Source: Desulfobacula toluolica Tol2
GTDB taxonomy: Bacteria; Desulfobacterota; Desulfobacteria; Desulfobacterales; Desulfobacteraceae
Direction: 5' to 3'
NCBI RefSeq assembly: GCF_000307105.1
Contig: NC_018645.1
Coordinates: 655,001 to 719,000 of the forward strand
DNA: 64,000 bases
Shown: positions 43,968-53,060 of the stretch, piece by piece
How positions within the stretch are numbered: the first letter of the stretch is position 1
Layout of the letters: every line of letters begins with the position of its first letter
Position numbers and translations under genes: made by a program
Notes under the pieces: model-generated
Told to the model about the DNA's origin: nothing
The model's database searches: none
The model's input: the letters and a program-made list of their open reading frames with translations, nothing else

Positions 43968-45338
43968 TCATTTATCCAGGTTGAATTTTTTAAGTTTCTG
44001 GTTCAACCCGCTTTTTCCTATTCCCAGGAGTTTTGCTGCTTTTGTCTGCACGTTACCTGAAAGTTTCATTGCTCTTTGTATCATCCTTTTCTCTACTGCG
44101 GCCAGTGTCTCCACAAGGCCGACACCCTCTGGAATCCCATCCAGATCGAGTGTAAAAGGTTTGATTTGTCTGACCTGGGGTGGCAGGTCGGACGGGGTTA
44201 TGATGTTGCTGCTACAGAGAATGACGGCGCGTTCTATCGTATTTTCAAGTTCTCTTACGTTGCCTTGCCAATGATACTCGTACAGCATTTTTATGGCTTC
44301 CGGGCTGATCCCGGATACTTTTCCGTTAAAGTGCTGCTCATGGGTATATTTATCAATAAAATGTTTGATCAGCAACGGAATATCCTCGGATCTGTCTCGA
44401 AGTGGTGGGATAACCGTCTTGACAACATTGAGCCTGTAAAAGAGATCTTCTCTGAAATTGCCTTTTTTTACTTCATCTTCAAGGTTTTTGTTGGTGGCCG
44501 CAATCAGGCGGAAATCAACAGGTATGGATGCGGTCCCGCCGACCCTTTCCACTGTTTTTTCCTGGAGAACCCTTAATAGCTTTACCTGGAGGGAAATGGG
44601 AAGCTCTCCGATTTCATCAAGGAACAGGCTTCCTTTGTCTGCCATTTCAAAGCGTCCTTTTTTCAGCGCGCCTGCCCCTGTGAATGCCCCTTTTTCATGA
44701 CCGAATAATTCACTTTCCAAAAGTGTTTCAGCAAATGCTGAGCAGTTCACTGCAATCAGGGGGTTGCTATGTCTATGGCTATTATAATGGATCGATTTTG
44801 CCACCAGTTCTTTTCCGGTTCCGCTTTCACCTTCAATCAGAATGCTGGCATTTGACGGAGCCACTTTTTTGATAATTTCATAAATTTCCTGCATGGGTTT
44901 GCTTTTCCCGATAATATTATCAAAGCTGTACCGTGAGGTGATGGCTTCCCGGAGAACACTGTTCTCCTGAACAATTTTATAAATTGACATGGCTTTGGCA
45001 ATGTGGGCAATGAGGGCCTGGTTCTCAAACGGTTTGAGAATAAAGGTGTATGCTCCTTTATGCATGGCTTCCACGGCTTTTTCAACGCTGCCGTGAGCCG
45101 TCATAATGATGACGGGGATGTCCGGTTTGATTTGTTTTATTTTTTCCAGTAATTGGATGCCGCTCATCCCGGGCATTTTTACATCTGTCAAAACCAGGTC
45201 TATAAGTTCATTGTTCAATATATCCAATGCTTCCATTCCACTGGAAGCGGTTAGGGATGTATAGCCTTCTTCTTGAAGAAGCTCTCCTATTATCATGGGA
45301 TAATTTTTTTCATCATCAACAATCAGGATGTTTTCCAT
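43968..45338 (-). CDS. NtrC-family sigma-54-dependent response regulator (456 aa)
   Basis: Receiver domain with acidic pair Asp8-Asp9, phospho-acceptor Asp52 (VLTDVKMPG) and Lys102. AAA+ domain with Walker A GESGTGKE (170-177), the sigma-54-contacting GAFTGA loop, and Walker B SLFLDEIGELP. C-terminal Fis-type helix-turn-helix (NVQTKAAKLLGIGKSGLNQKL). It activates promoters that use RpoN. AGGAGA overlaps the sensor kinase stop, so both are one operon. The neighbouring pilM-Q genes make a PilR-like role possible. Confidence 0.95.
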   Translation of the reverse strand: MENILIVDDEKNYPMIIGELLQEEGYTSLTASSGMEALDILNNELIDLVLTDVKMPGMSGIQLLEKIKQIKPDIPVIIMTAHGSVEKAVEAMHKGAYTFILKPFENQALIAHIAKAMSIYKIVQENSVLREAITSRYSFDNIIGKSKPMQEIYEIIKKVAPSNASILIEGESGTGKELVAKSIHYNSHRHSNPLIAVNCSAFAETLLESELFGHEKGAFTGAGALKKGRFEMADKGSLFLDEIGELPISLQVKLLRVLQEKTVERVGGTASIPVDFRLIAATNKNLEDEVKKGNFREDLFYRLNVVKTVIPPLRDRSEDIPLLIKHFIDKYTHEQHFNGKVSGISPEAIKMLYEYHWQGNVRELENTIERAVILCSSNIITPSDLPPQVRQIKPFTLDLDGIPEGVGLVETLAAVEKRMIQRAMKLSGNVQTKAAKLLGIGKSGLNQKLKKFNLDK

Positions 45339-45350
45339 TTGATCTGTCTC

Positions 45351-46766
45351 CTAAACCGGAAGTGTAACTTCCACATTTGCTCCCTTTGGTTCCATATTCA
45401 CAATTGTAATTGTTCCATTGTGAGCTTCAATCATATTTTTTACAATACCAAGGCCCAATCCTGTTCCGGTATCTTTTGTTGTAAAAAAGGGGGTCCATAT
45501 TTTTTTTAGGATCTGTTCATTGATTCCTTCTCCATTATCGATAAAATTAATACAGATGTTGGTATAATCATGTTTTATCCGTATTGTAATACATCCATTG
45601 TTTTTAAGGGACTGGAAGGCATTGATCAAAATATTTAAAAACGCCTGGTACAGCATGGTACTGTCGGCAAGTATTTCAGGCAGATCATCCGGTATATCTT
45701 TGATAATTTGAACATCATGCTCTTCTATCTGGGGGTTAAGATAGGCAATGTTTTTTTCTATAAGCTCTTCGACCCTGCAAGGATGGATATCCGGGATTTT
45801 TGGTCTGGCAAAATCGAGGAAATCGGTAATAATATTATCAAGCCTGGCAGACTCTTCAACAATAATATCCGGTATTTGACTTTTGGCGTCCAGTTTGTCC
45901 ATCTTTTTTTTTAATAATTGCGCACTGCTTTTGATAATTCCCAAAGGATTTCTGATCTCATGAGATACCCCGGCTGTCATTTCACCAATGGCTGACAAGT
46001 GTTCTGCCTGATGCAGTTTCTCTTCCAGTTTACGCCTTTCATCCGCTCTTTTTTCTATGATTTTTTCTCCTTGTTTGACAACGGATAAAAGGACTATAAA
46101 AAGAATTCCCATGACAATAAAACAGGATCCGACAATAAGTCCTTGAAGCTTAACAATTTGTTTGTAATCATCGGAGACATCTCTGACAATTTCAACCACC
46201 CCTAACACTGGTCCGGCAAGGGCGGGGGATAGCTGTTTTTCAGCCCTTAAGGGTGCAAAGGTGATGATCTTTGTTTCCCTGGGAAACCAGAACAGCAGCT
46301 CAATAAAGCTTCCCTGCTGTAAAAGTCTTGATGTGGCTTGTTTTTTCATTGCTTTTTCATAATGGACACCTCCTGCGTTTTCCTGCCCTATTTTGTTTTG
46401 ATCAAAGCTATAGGAGATGATGTTTTTTTCATCATAAATAGTTACCATTTCTACATTAAAGCTATGCAGGGTTGAGCGGACGACCCTGTCCATCAGAAGA
46501 AATTGTTTTTTTTCTCTTAATCTGATTTCCCCGTATTGTATTAATGCAGGGAGCATAAATCTTGAAATGATTTGATGGTTAAGGTTTTCAACAAGAAGGG
46601 AGGCGTATTCTTCACTTTTCTCCAGGAGAATATTTCTTACCCAGTGTACATTTAAAGCTGAGATGACAATTGTTGCAGTGAACATTATCACAAGGGAGGA
46701 AAATGTGAAAAATTTAACTAATCTGAAGGGTTTGATATTTTGTTTTTTGTTGGTTTTTTGTAACAT
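45351..46766 (-). CDS. Sensor histidine kinase of the NtrC-type pair (471 aa)
   Basis: Two transmembrane segments (~19-40 and ~208-230) enclose a ~165-residue periplasmic sensor. His269 in AGVSHEIRNPLG is the phosphorylation site; the ATPase domain shows NILINAFQSLKNNG (N box), DNGEGI and TTKDTGTGLGLGIVKNM. Resembles ZraS/PilS-class kinases. The ligand sensed is unknown. Divergent from pilM. Confidence 0.93.
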   Translation of the reverse strand: MLQKTNKKQNIKPFRLVKFFTFSSLVIMFTATIVISALNVHWVRNILLEKSEEYASLLVENLNHQIISRFMLPALIQYGEIRLREKKQFLLMDRVVRSTLHSFNVEMVTIYDEKNIISYSFDQNKIGQENAGGVHYEKAMKKQATSRLLQQGSFIELLFWFPRETKIITFAPLRAEKQLSPALAGPVLGVVEIVRDVSDDYKQIVKLQGLIVGSCFIVMGILFIVLLSVVKQGEKIIEKRADERRKLEEKLHQAEHLSAIGEMTAGVSHEIRNPLGIIKSSAQLLKKKMDKLDAKSQIPDIIVEESARLDNIITDFLDFARPKIPDIHPCRVEELIEKNIAYLNPQIEEHDVQIIKDIPDDLPEILADSTMLYQAFLNILINAFQSLKNNGCITIRIKHDYTNICINFIDNGEGINEQILKKIWTPFFTTKDTGTGLGLGIVKNMIEAHNGTITIVNMEPKGANVEVTLPV

Positions 46767-46787
46767 TATGTTTTATTCTTTTTAAGT

Positions 46788-46817
46788 TTGACAACTCTTT
46801 TTGTTTTTTGCTATTAA
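46788..46817 (+). promoter_or_regulatory. Candidate pilM operon promoter
   Basis: TTGACA (46788-46793) and TATTAA (46812-46817) are 18 bp apart and face pilM, with a leader of about 140 bases. No TGGC-N8-GC sigma-54 site was seen in the gap, so the neighbouring NtrC-type regulator need not control this operon directly. Confidence 0.4.
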
Positions 46818-46960
46818 TTGAGCAAAAAATATGATAGTGCTTGGTTTTACAGCAATTTCGCATGACAGTATAGGGATGTTGTTGCTATATATCAATATAA
46901 AAAAAGATTGTTTGCACTATCGTGAGTACATTGGTTTTACCTTAATTATTGTGAAAGTGT

Positions 46961-48019
46961 ATGATATTTGGAAAAAAAGATCATCTTGTAGGTCTGGATA
47001 TCGGTTCTTCTTCCATTAAAGTTGCTGAACTTAAGGTAACCGGGAAAGAACGCATCTTAAATAAATTTGGTATGACTCGAATCAATCCGGGTGTCATTTC
47101 TGAAGGCAGAATTATTGATATGGAAAGTCTTGCCAATGATATCCGGGCGCTTTTTAAATCTCAGAAAATCCATGAAAAAAATGTTGCAATTTCAACAGGA
47201 GGACATTCTGTTGTTATAAAAACAATCAATACGTTTACCAGGCCTGACAAAGAGCTTCATGACACAATATATTCCGAAGCGGAACAATATATTCCCTATG
47301 ATATTGATGATGTTAATATTGATTATCAAATTCTGGGAGAAAGTGAGATTTCGCCCGAGCAGATGAATGTGCTGCTGGTTGCAGTTAAAAAAGATCTGGT
47401 GGCTGAATATATCGATTTGATTCACTTGGCCGGACTTAATCCTAAAATAATTGACGTTGATACCTTTGCTCTTCAAAATACTTATGAAATACTTCCCTAT
47501 GAAAGTCGTGAGAAAACAACTATGCTGATTGATATCGGGGCTTCAAAAACGTCTTTAAACATATTGAAATCAAATTCATCTTTAATGATGAGGGATACAG
47601 TATCTGGAACAAACCAGATTTTAGAGGAGATTGCAAGTCAATTGGATATAACTGTTGATGAGGCTGAACAGGCAGTTAATGGAGGTGGAAATGACTTTGT
47701 TAACCTGGGCATGATTCAAGAAATTAGTTTGAGTATTGCGCAGTCATGGTGTTCTGAAATATGTGAAGTGGTGAATACATATCAATCCGGGGCCAATGAT
47801 GAGAAAGTTGAAAAGATAGTGCTCAGCGGGGGCGGTGTCTTTGTCGAAGGATTTCAAGATTGTCTTTTGTCTGAACTTGAGGCTGATGTATCAATCATTA
47901 ATCCGTTTGAAGGGTTGATTGTAAATGAAAAAAAATTTCCAGATTCTTTTATAGCCAAGGCAGCTCCCCTGGCACCGATAGCCATAGGGCTTGCATTAAG
48001 AAGAGTAGATGATAAATGA
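46961..48019 (+). CDS. pilM: Type IV pilus assembly protein PilM
   Basis: Actin-like cytoplasmic protein that binds the PilN tail. N-terminal GLDIGSSSIKVAEL phosphate-binding loop, MLIDIGASKTSLNI second loop, and VLSGGGVFVEGFQ adenosine motif, as in FtsA/PilM. Length 352 is normal. The stop overlaps pilN by four bases. Confidence 0.95.
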   Translation: MIFGKKDHLVGLDIGSSSIKVAELKVTGKERILNKFGMTRINPGVISEGRIIDMESLANDIRALFKSQKIHEKNVAISTGGHSVVIKTINTFTRPDKELHDTIYSEAEQYIPYDIDDVNIDYQILGESEISPEQMNVLLVAVKKDLVAEYIDLIHLAGLNPKIIDVDTFALQNTYEILPYESREKTTMLIDIGASKTSLNILKSNSSLMMRDTVSGTNQILEEIASQLDITVDEAEQAVNGGGNDFVNLGMIQEISLSIAQSWCSEICEVVNTYQSGANDEKVEKIVLSGGGVFVEGFQDCLLSELEADVSIINPFEGLIVNEKKFPDSFIAKAAPLAPIAIGLALRRVDDK

Positions 48020-48603
48020 TCAGAATTAATCTTTTACCATTTAGAATTGCCAGGAAAAAAGAGAATATCAGAAGACAGATATCTGTTTTCTTATTGTTGA
48101 TTTTACTCACTGTTGTAGCCCTTGTATGGTATACGATTACCGTAAACAAACAAATTTTAACGGTAAAAGAAAAAACAAACCAGGTAAACTCTCAAATTTC
48201 AAAATATAAAGAAAAGGCAGATCGGGTTGCCAAAATAAAGAAAGACCTGAAAGTGCTTGAAGATAAGCTTGAAATTGTCTCTTTATTGAAAAAACAGCGG
48301 GAAAAACAATTGCTATTGTTTGATGGTATGACAGATCTTATTGTTCCCGAACGAATGTGGCTTGAAAGTTTTAAAACAAGTAACGATAATGTTACGATCA
48401 AAGGAGTTGCATTTGACAACCCTACAATTGCAGATTTCATGGAAAAACTTGAAAAATCAATTCTTTTCAGTAAAGTTGATTTGAAAACAGCTCAAATGAG
48501 AAAGTTTAAAAATGATGTGATGTTAAAATCATTTGAATTATTGTGTGTAAAAGCAAAGCCCAAACCAGTTGAAAAAGAGGCTTTAAAGCAAGGCAGAAAA
48601 TGA
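48016..48603 (+). CDS. pilN: Type IV pilus assembly protein PilN
   Basis: Begins MIRINLLPFR, the conserved PilM-binding INLLP motif. One membrane segment (ISVFLLLILLTVVALVWY) and a periplasmic coiled coil plus ferredoxin-like domain. Overlaps pilM and pilO by four bases each. Together with PilO makes the inner-membrane alignment complex. Confidence 0.94.
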   Translation: MIRINLLPFRIARKKENIRRQISVFLLLILLTVVALVWYTITVNKQILTVKEKTNQVNSQISKYKEKADRVAKIKKDLKVLEDKLEIVSLLKKQREKQLLLFDGMTDLIVPERMWLESFKTSNDNVTIKGVAFDNPTIADFMEKLEKSILFSKVDLKTAQMRKFKNDVMLKSFELLCVKAKPKPVEKEALKQGRK

Positions 48604-49244
48604 AGAACAGTGAAAAAAACAAAATCAATGAAATAAAAGAAAGATTAAGCCTTGTCTTTGAAAAAATAGGGGCGCTCACAAAAGTACAGCGGTTGCTTGT
48701 TTGTCTTATTACATTTGCTGTTATTGGTGGAGCATACTATTATTTTGTTTTTATGCCCAAGCATGAAGAATTAAAAAAAGTTCAACAAAATTATGAAACT
48801 CAATTAAATAAACTTTCAACTTATAAAAAAAGGGCTGCTGAGATTTTAAAATATGAAAAAATGATGGCCGCAACCCAGGAAAAGTTTAACGAGGCAATGA
48901 AAGCACTTCCTGATAAAAGAGAAATACCCGCTTTGCTGACGGGCATCTCCAAAGCAGGGAGCGATGCCGGTCTGGCTTTTCACTTGTTTAAACCGAATAA
49001 TGAGATAAATAAGGAGTTTTATAAAGAAATTCCCGTTTCCATCAAGGTGGAAGGCAGATATCATCAGATTACGGATTTTTTCTTTCAAATTACAAGGCTG
49101 AACAGGATTGTAAATATAAATGATGTTGATGTTAAAGGTAAAAAGGGCGGTAATATATTGGAAATGAGTTGCAAGGCTGTTACCTATATGTTTGTTGAAA
49201 ATATAAAGTCCTCAAAAAAAAATCAACGGAAAAAAAGAAAGTAA
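48600..49244 (+). CDS. pilO: Type IV pilus assembly protein PilO
   Basis: Membrane segment (LLVCLITFAVIGGAYYYFVF, ~residues 31-50), coiled coil, and the PilO domain with a characteristic LTGISKAGSDAGL and VSIKVEGRYHQITDFF. Basic C-terminal tail SKKNQRKKRK. In the standard pilMNOPQ order. Confidence 0.93.
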   Translation: MKNSEKNKINEIKERLSLVFEKIGALTKVQRLLVCLITFAVIGGAYYYFVFMPKHEELKKVQQNYETQLNKLSTYKKRAAEILKYEKMMAATQEKFNEAMKALPDKREIPALLTGISKAGSDAGLAFHLFKPNNEINKEFYKEIPVSIKVEGRYHQITDFFFQITRLNRIVNINDVDVKGKKGGNILEMSCKAVTYMFVENIKSSKKNQRKKRK

Positions 49245-49266
49245 TAGGGATAAATAAAAAGAATTC

Positions 49267-49959
49267 ATGATAAGGGTTGATTCAAAAATTATTTTATTAA
49301 TATTATGCGGTCTTATCTTTTTGCTTTTTGCATGTGATGATCCGCCACCTGTAAAAGCTAAACTAACACCTGATGTCGTCTCAGGAAAAATAAGTCAACC
49401 CATTGTTCAAAATAAACTTGAAAAAGATCATAAAAAAAACAAATTAAACCTCAAAGCCGGATTAACATCCAAAACCGAACCAATTCCCAAAGCCAACCCA
49501 ACAACTAAAACAGAACCAATTCCTAAAGACGAATCATTGGCAGAGAAAAATCATAAGGTATCAGAGATAAACTCGGATATGGAAAAAGAGCGGCATTATG
49601 ATTTTAAAGGCAAAACAGATCCGTTTAAACCGTTAATTCAGGATAAACCGGAAGAAAACATGCCTATTGTTGATGACAGACCCAAAAGAATTCTGACCCC
49701 CCTTGAGAAAATTGACTTAAATCAAATTCGTCTGGTTGCCGTCATTGTCATGAAAGACAGGCAGATTGCAATGGTAGAGGAGGCTACAGGCAAAGGGTAT
49801 GAGGTTGCCATCGGCACCTATATTGGAAAAAACCAGGGGCGAGTATCTGAAATTAAAAATAATAGTATTGTGATCAAAGAGCTTGTCAGGGATTATAAGG
49901 GAAGACCCAAAGAGCGTGTTCAGGAAATAAAACTTCATAAAAATGACAATGAGGAGTAA
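49267..49959 (+). CDS. pilP: Pilus assembly lipoprotein PilP
   Basis: Signal peptide with lipobox-like LLFACDD, a Lys/Pro-rich linker with repeated TKTEPIPK-type segments, then the PilP core: DPFKPLIQ, LEKIDLNQIRLVAVI, VEEATGKGYEVAIGTYIGKNQG. PilP couples PilNO to the secretin PilQ. The last 20 codons overlap the first open codons ahead of pilQ; pilQ probably starts just past its stop. Confidence 0.93.
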   Translation: MIRVDSKIILLILCGLIFLLFACDDPPPVKAKLTPDVVSGKISQPIVQNKLEKDHKKNKLNLKAGLTSKTEPIPKANPTTKTEPIPKDESLAEKNHKVSEINSDMEKERHYDFKGKTDPFKPLIQDKPEENMPIVDDRPKRILTPLEKIDLNQIRLVAVIVMKDRQIAMVEEATGKGYEVAIGTYIGKNQGRVSEIKNNSIVIKELVRDYKGRPKERVQEIKLHKNDNEE

Positions 49960-49960
49960 A

Positions 49961-52291
49961 ATGTTTTTTTTTCAGATAAAGAGAATAAACAATATCATAA
50001 AATTATTGGGCTTTTTGGGGCTTGTATGTCTTATTGTCGGGTGTGGTGCCCAAAAAATTGAAACAGTTACAACTGCTGAACAGATACAGCCGCAAATATT
50101 AGATAGAACGGCTTCAGTTTTCAGTGGCAAAGAGATCAGTGCTGTAAGTATCGCGTTACGTGATAATGTTATTGAGATCATGATTCAAGGAAATCAGAAA
50201 TTAGTAGGTTATGCTTCTATAAAACAACCTTTTCCCTTTGGAATTGCCGTTTATTTTCCGGAAACTCAAATTGCTGATGGATTAACCACGAGTGTGCCTG
50301 AAAACAACAGTATTGGTGATTTGATCGTAAATTATGCGGATGAAGACAAGACCACGGCCAAAGTTGAGATTTTGCTCAAAGAGGAACTTGATTATGATGT
50401 GATGGAAAATGACAATGTCCTGAAACTAACACTTTTCAGAGGCATGGAGACAAATCAGCAGGCTTTAACAGGGACAGTAAATTCAGTTCCTGCCCTTGCA
50501 GATAACCCTTCTCAGGAAAGAGTTGTATCCAAAGAGAATATAATTATTCCCGGTAAACTTGCGACAATGACCGATATTGAGTTTAACACAATGGAAAACG
50601 GAAAATCCGATATCGTTGTCCAGACAACTTTTCCTGTAAAATATGACATTATTCGGGGCAGTAACGATAAATTATATTTGAATCTGTATAATACAATTAT
50701 CCCAGAGTATCATAAACGGCCAATTTTAACACACTATTTTAAATCTGCCGTCAAAAGTTTGCTGCCGGTTCAGGTTCCGGGAGAAAAGAAAAATTCTAAA
50801 ATTGAAATAGAAATAAGAGAACAGGTGCCGTATCGCATTGTTCAGGATCAAAATATCATTTCATTGTTTTTTGAACCCTCTACAATGGAACCGCCTGTGT
50901 TCAGTAAAGCAAAGAAAACAATAAACAGCGGTGAGCAACTCCGAGTTCTCGAGGGCCAGAAAAAAAATATTGATTTGCCGGGAAAAACAGCAGCAATACC
51001 AGATAAAAAGAAAACCATTGAAGAAGAAATTTTTGGATCTCCAAAAAAATATACTGGCGAAAAAATCAAGCTGGATTTTTATGAAACAGATATCAAGAAT
51101 GTCTTCAGGATACTTAAAAGTATTGGGGGACTCAATTTTGCCATTGATCAAAATGTTGAAGGAAAGGTAACCTTAAGCCTTGAAGATCCTCTTCCCTGGG
51201 ATCAGGTGCTGGACCTTGTGTTAAAAATGAATAACCTGGGCCAGAAAAAAGAAGGGAATGTTATTCGCATTGCGACCTTGGATACCCTTAAAAAGGATGA
51301 ACAATTAGAACAGGATGCCATTGCTGCCAGAAAAAAATCTTTGGAACAGAAAAAAAGTTTAGAACCTTTAGTCACAGAATATATGCCTATAAATTATTCA
51401 GATGCAGAAGCTGATATCAAACCTCATATAGATCAAATTTTAACAAAAGACAGAGGTAAGATCAGTGTGGATAAACGAACCAATATGATAATTTTCACTG
51501 ATACTCAGGCAAAAGTGGATCAGGCCCGGGAAATTATTTTCAGGCTGGATAAAGTCACTCCTCAAATTATGATTGAAGCAAAGATTGTGGAGGTGACAAA
51601 AAATTTTTCACGGGCACTTGGGATTGGTTTTAGTTTTTCCGAGAGTCAAACTCCCCATACAGGATATGATGAGGACTTCAACATTGCCTTGAATAATCCT
51701 TCCGGGTCTGGGGGAGTCGGTAATTTTAATTTTTATAGAATTCTGGGATCTAATTTTTTAAGCATGAATGCACAAATAGCTGCATCTGAAACAAAGGGGG
51801 ATCTTAAAATCGTGTCTTCTCCCAGGATACTTACACTGGACAATAAAAGCGCAAAAATCACTCAGGGCCTTGAATATGGATACCTTGAAAGGGATGATAC
51901 AGGTGGGTCGTCTGTTAGCTTTAAAACAGTTAATTTGCAGTTGGAAGTTACTCCCCATGTAACACAGGATAAAAGAATTTCAATGGTTGTCCATTTAACA
52001 AAAAATGATATTGGCGATATTATTAATTCGGTTCCATCCGTTACAACCAATGAGGCTCAAACTGAGTTGTTAGTGAACGATAATGATACCATCGTTATTG
52101 GTGGAATCGTAAAAACATCTGATAATAAAGGCAGAACAGGAGCCCCCATTCTTTCCGAAATTCCTGTTTTGGGAAGACTGTTCAGAACAGATACAAATAC
52201 CGACAATAGAAACGAACTCTTAATATTTATAACACCTTCAATTGTACAGCTGGAACAAAAAAGAAACAATTTAACAACAACAATAAATTAA
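49961..52291 (+). CDS. pilQ: Type IV pilus secretin PilQ
   Basis: Outer-membrane pore, 776 aa from the ATG at 49961, which has GAGGAG five bases upstream; earlier Mets in the frame lie inside pilP. Signal sequence with LVCLIVGCGA. AMIN domains (from ~residue 45), an STN-like N0 segment (IKLDFYETDIKNVFRILKSI), N1 domain, and the secretin core ending with IVIGGIVKTSDNKGRTGAP and ILSEIPVLGRLFR. Its stop overlaps the convergent TPR gene stop by four bases. Confidence 0.96.
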   Translation: MFFFQIKRINNIIKLLGFLGLVCLIVGCGAQKIETVTTAEQIQPQILDRTASVFSGKEISAVSIALRDNVIEIMIQGNQKLVGYASIKQPFPFGIAVYFPETQIADGLTTSVPENNSIGDLIVNYADEDKTTAKVEILLKEELDYDVMENDNVLKLTLFRGMETNQQALTGTVNSVPALADNPSQERVVSKENIIIPGKLATMTDIEFNTMENGKSDIVVQTTFPVKYDIIRGSNDKLYLNLYNTIIPEYHKRPILTHYFKSAVKSLLPVQVPGEKKNSKIEIEIREQVPYRIVQDQNIISLFFEPSTMEPPVFSKAKKTINSGEQLRVLEGQKKNIDLPGKTAAIPDKKKTIEEEIFGSPKKYTGEKIKLDFYETDIKNVFRILKSIGGLNFAIDQNVEGKVTLSLEDPLPWDQVLDLVLKMNNLGQKKEGNVIRIATLDTLKKDEQLEQDAIAARKKSLEQKKSLEPLVTEYMPINYSDAEADIKPHIDQILTKDRGKISVDKRTNMIIFTDTQAKVDQAREIIFRLDKVTPQIMIEAKIVEVTKNFSRALGIGFSFSESQTPHTGYDEDFNIALNNPSGSGGVGNFNFYRILGSNFLSMNAQIAASETKGDLKIVSSPRILTLDNKSAKITQGLEYGYLERDDTGGSSVSFKTVNLQLEVTPHVTQDKRISMVVHLTKNDIGDIINSVPSVTTNEAQTELLVNDNDTIVIGGIVKTSDNKGRTGAPILSEIPVLGRLFRTDTNTDNRNELLIFITPSIVQLEQKRNNLTTTIN

Positions 52292-53043
52292 TTCATCTCA
52301 AAAAGATGTTTTTGTGCTTCCTTTGCAAGTGAGGATGTTTCAGGTACTGATTTAAGGACATTTTCCCAGGCTTTTTGAGCTTTATCAAATTCTTTTAATG
52401 CTTCATAAGCTTTTGCCAGATCAGAGTGAAGAATGGCAGCTCCCTGGTTCTTTTCCAGTGCGCGGTTAAGAAACTCAATTGCCTTACTGGGATAGCCTGT
52501 TTCATTATAAACGGATGCAATCCCGTGGACTGCAATTAGAAAATCAGGTCTGATTTCCATGGATTGAATAAAGTATTGCTTGGCTTTTTTAAACATTTTC
52601 TGATGAAAATACGCCCAGCCAAGATTTGATAAGGGAATTTCAGGCGTTGCATACAAAAGGTTTTCACAAACCGATTCAAAGCATTTGATGGCAAGATTCC
52701 ATTTTTCCTGTTTTAGATATGCTGCGCCAAGATTGTTTTCTGCCTGACTATAATCCGCCTTAAGGTCTAATGCCTTTTTAAACTCATTTTCCGCAAGATC
52801 ATATCGTTGCTTGGCCAGATATACAAGTCCCAGGCTGTTATGAAGATAGGGATCATTGGGTATTGTTTTTTGGGCTTCGAGAAGATTTTTTAAGGCAGCC
52901 GTATACTTGCCGGCATTATAGTATTCTTCACCAACTCTTTGCGTTGCAGCAGCGATTTTTCTTTTGTTTTCCGAATGCAAGTTGTTAGATGCACATGATA
53001 TCATAAAAAAAAAGGCAAAAAAAAGGTAGCATAGGTTTTTCAT
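52288..53043 (-). CDS. PilF/PilW-like TPR lipoprotein (251 aa)
   Basis: Signal peptide with lipobox FFMISCAS, then about six TPR units (YYNAGKYTAALKNLLEAQKT, PYLHNSLGLVYLAKQRYDLA, AENNLGAAYLKQEKWNLA, NLGWAYFHQKMFKKAKQYF). Matches the PilF/PilW pilotin type that inserts and stabilises PilQ. AAAAGGA before the ATG. Convergent with pilQ and after the LysM gene. Confidence 0.88.
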   Translation of the reverse strand: MKNLCYLFFAFFFMISCASNNLHSENKRKIAAATQRVGEEYYNAGKYTAALKNLLEAQKTIPNDPYLHNSLGLVYLAKQRYDLAENEFKKALDLKADYSQAENNLGAAYLKQEKWNLAIKCFESVCENLLYATPEIPLSNLGWAYFHQKMFKKAKQYFIQSMEIRPDFLIAVHGIASVYNETGYPSKAIEFLNRALEKNQGAAILHSDLAKAYEALKEFDKAQKAWENVLKSVPETSSLAKEAQKHLFEMN

Positions 53044-53060
53044 ACGTAGGTTTCCTTTTA

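Noticed and set aside
46818-46960. Sigma-54 promoter before pilM matching the adjacent NtrC-type regulator
   Set aside because: The best candidate (TTGGTTTTACAGCA) departs from the GG and GC pairs required at -24 and -12.
46831-47019. Rightward 62-codon frame overlapping the start of pilM
   Set aside because: It runs out of frame into pilM, starts within the leader and reads as low-complexity sequence.
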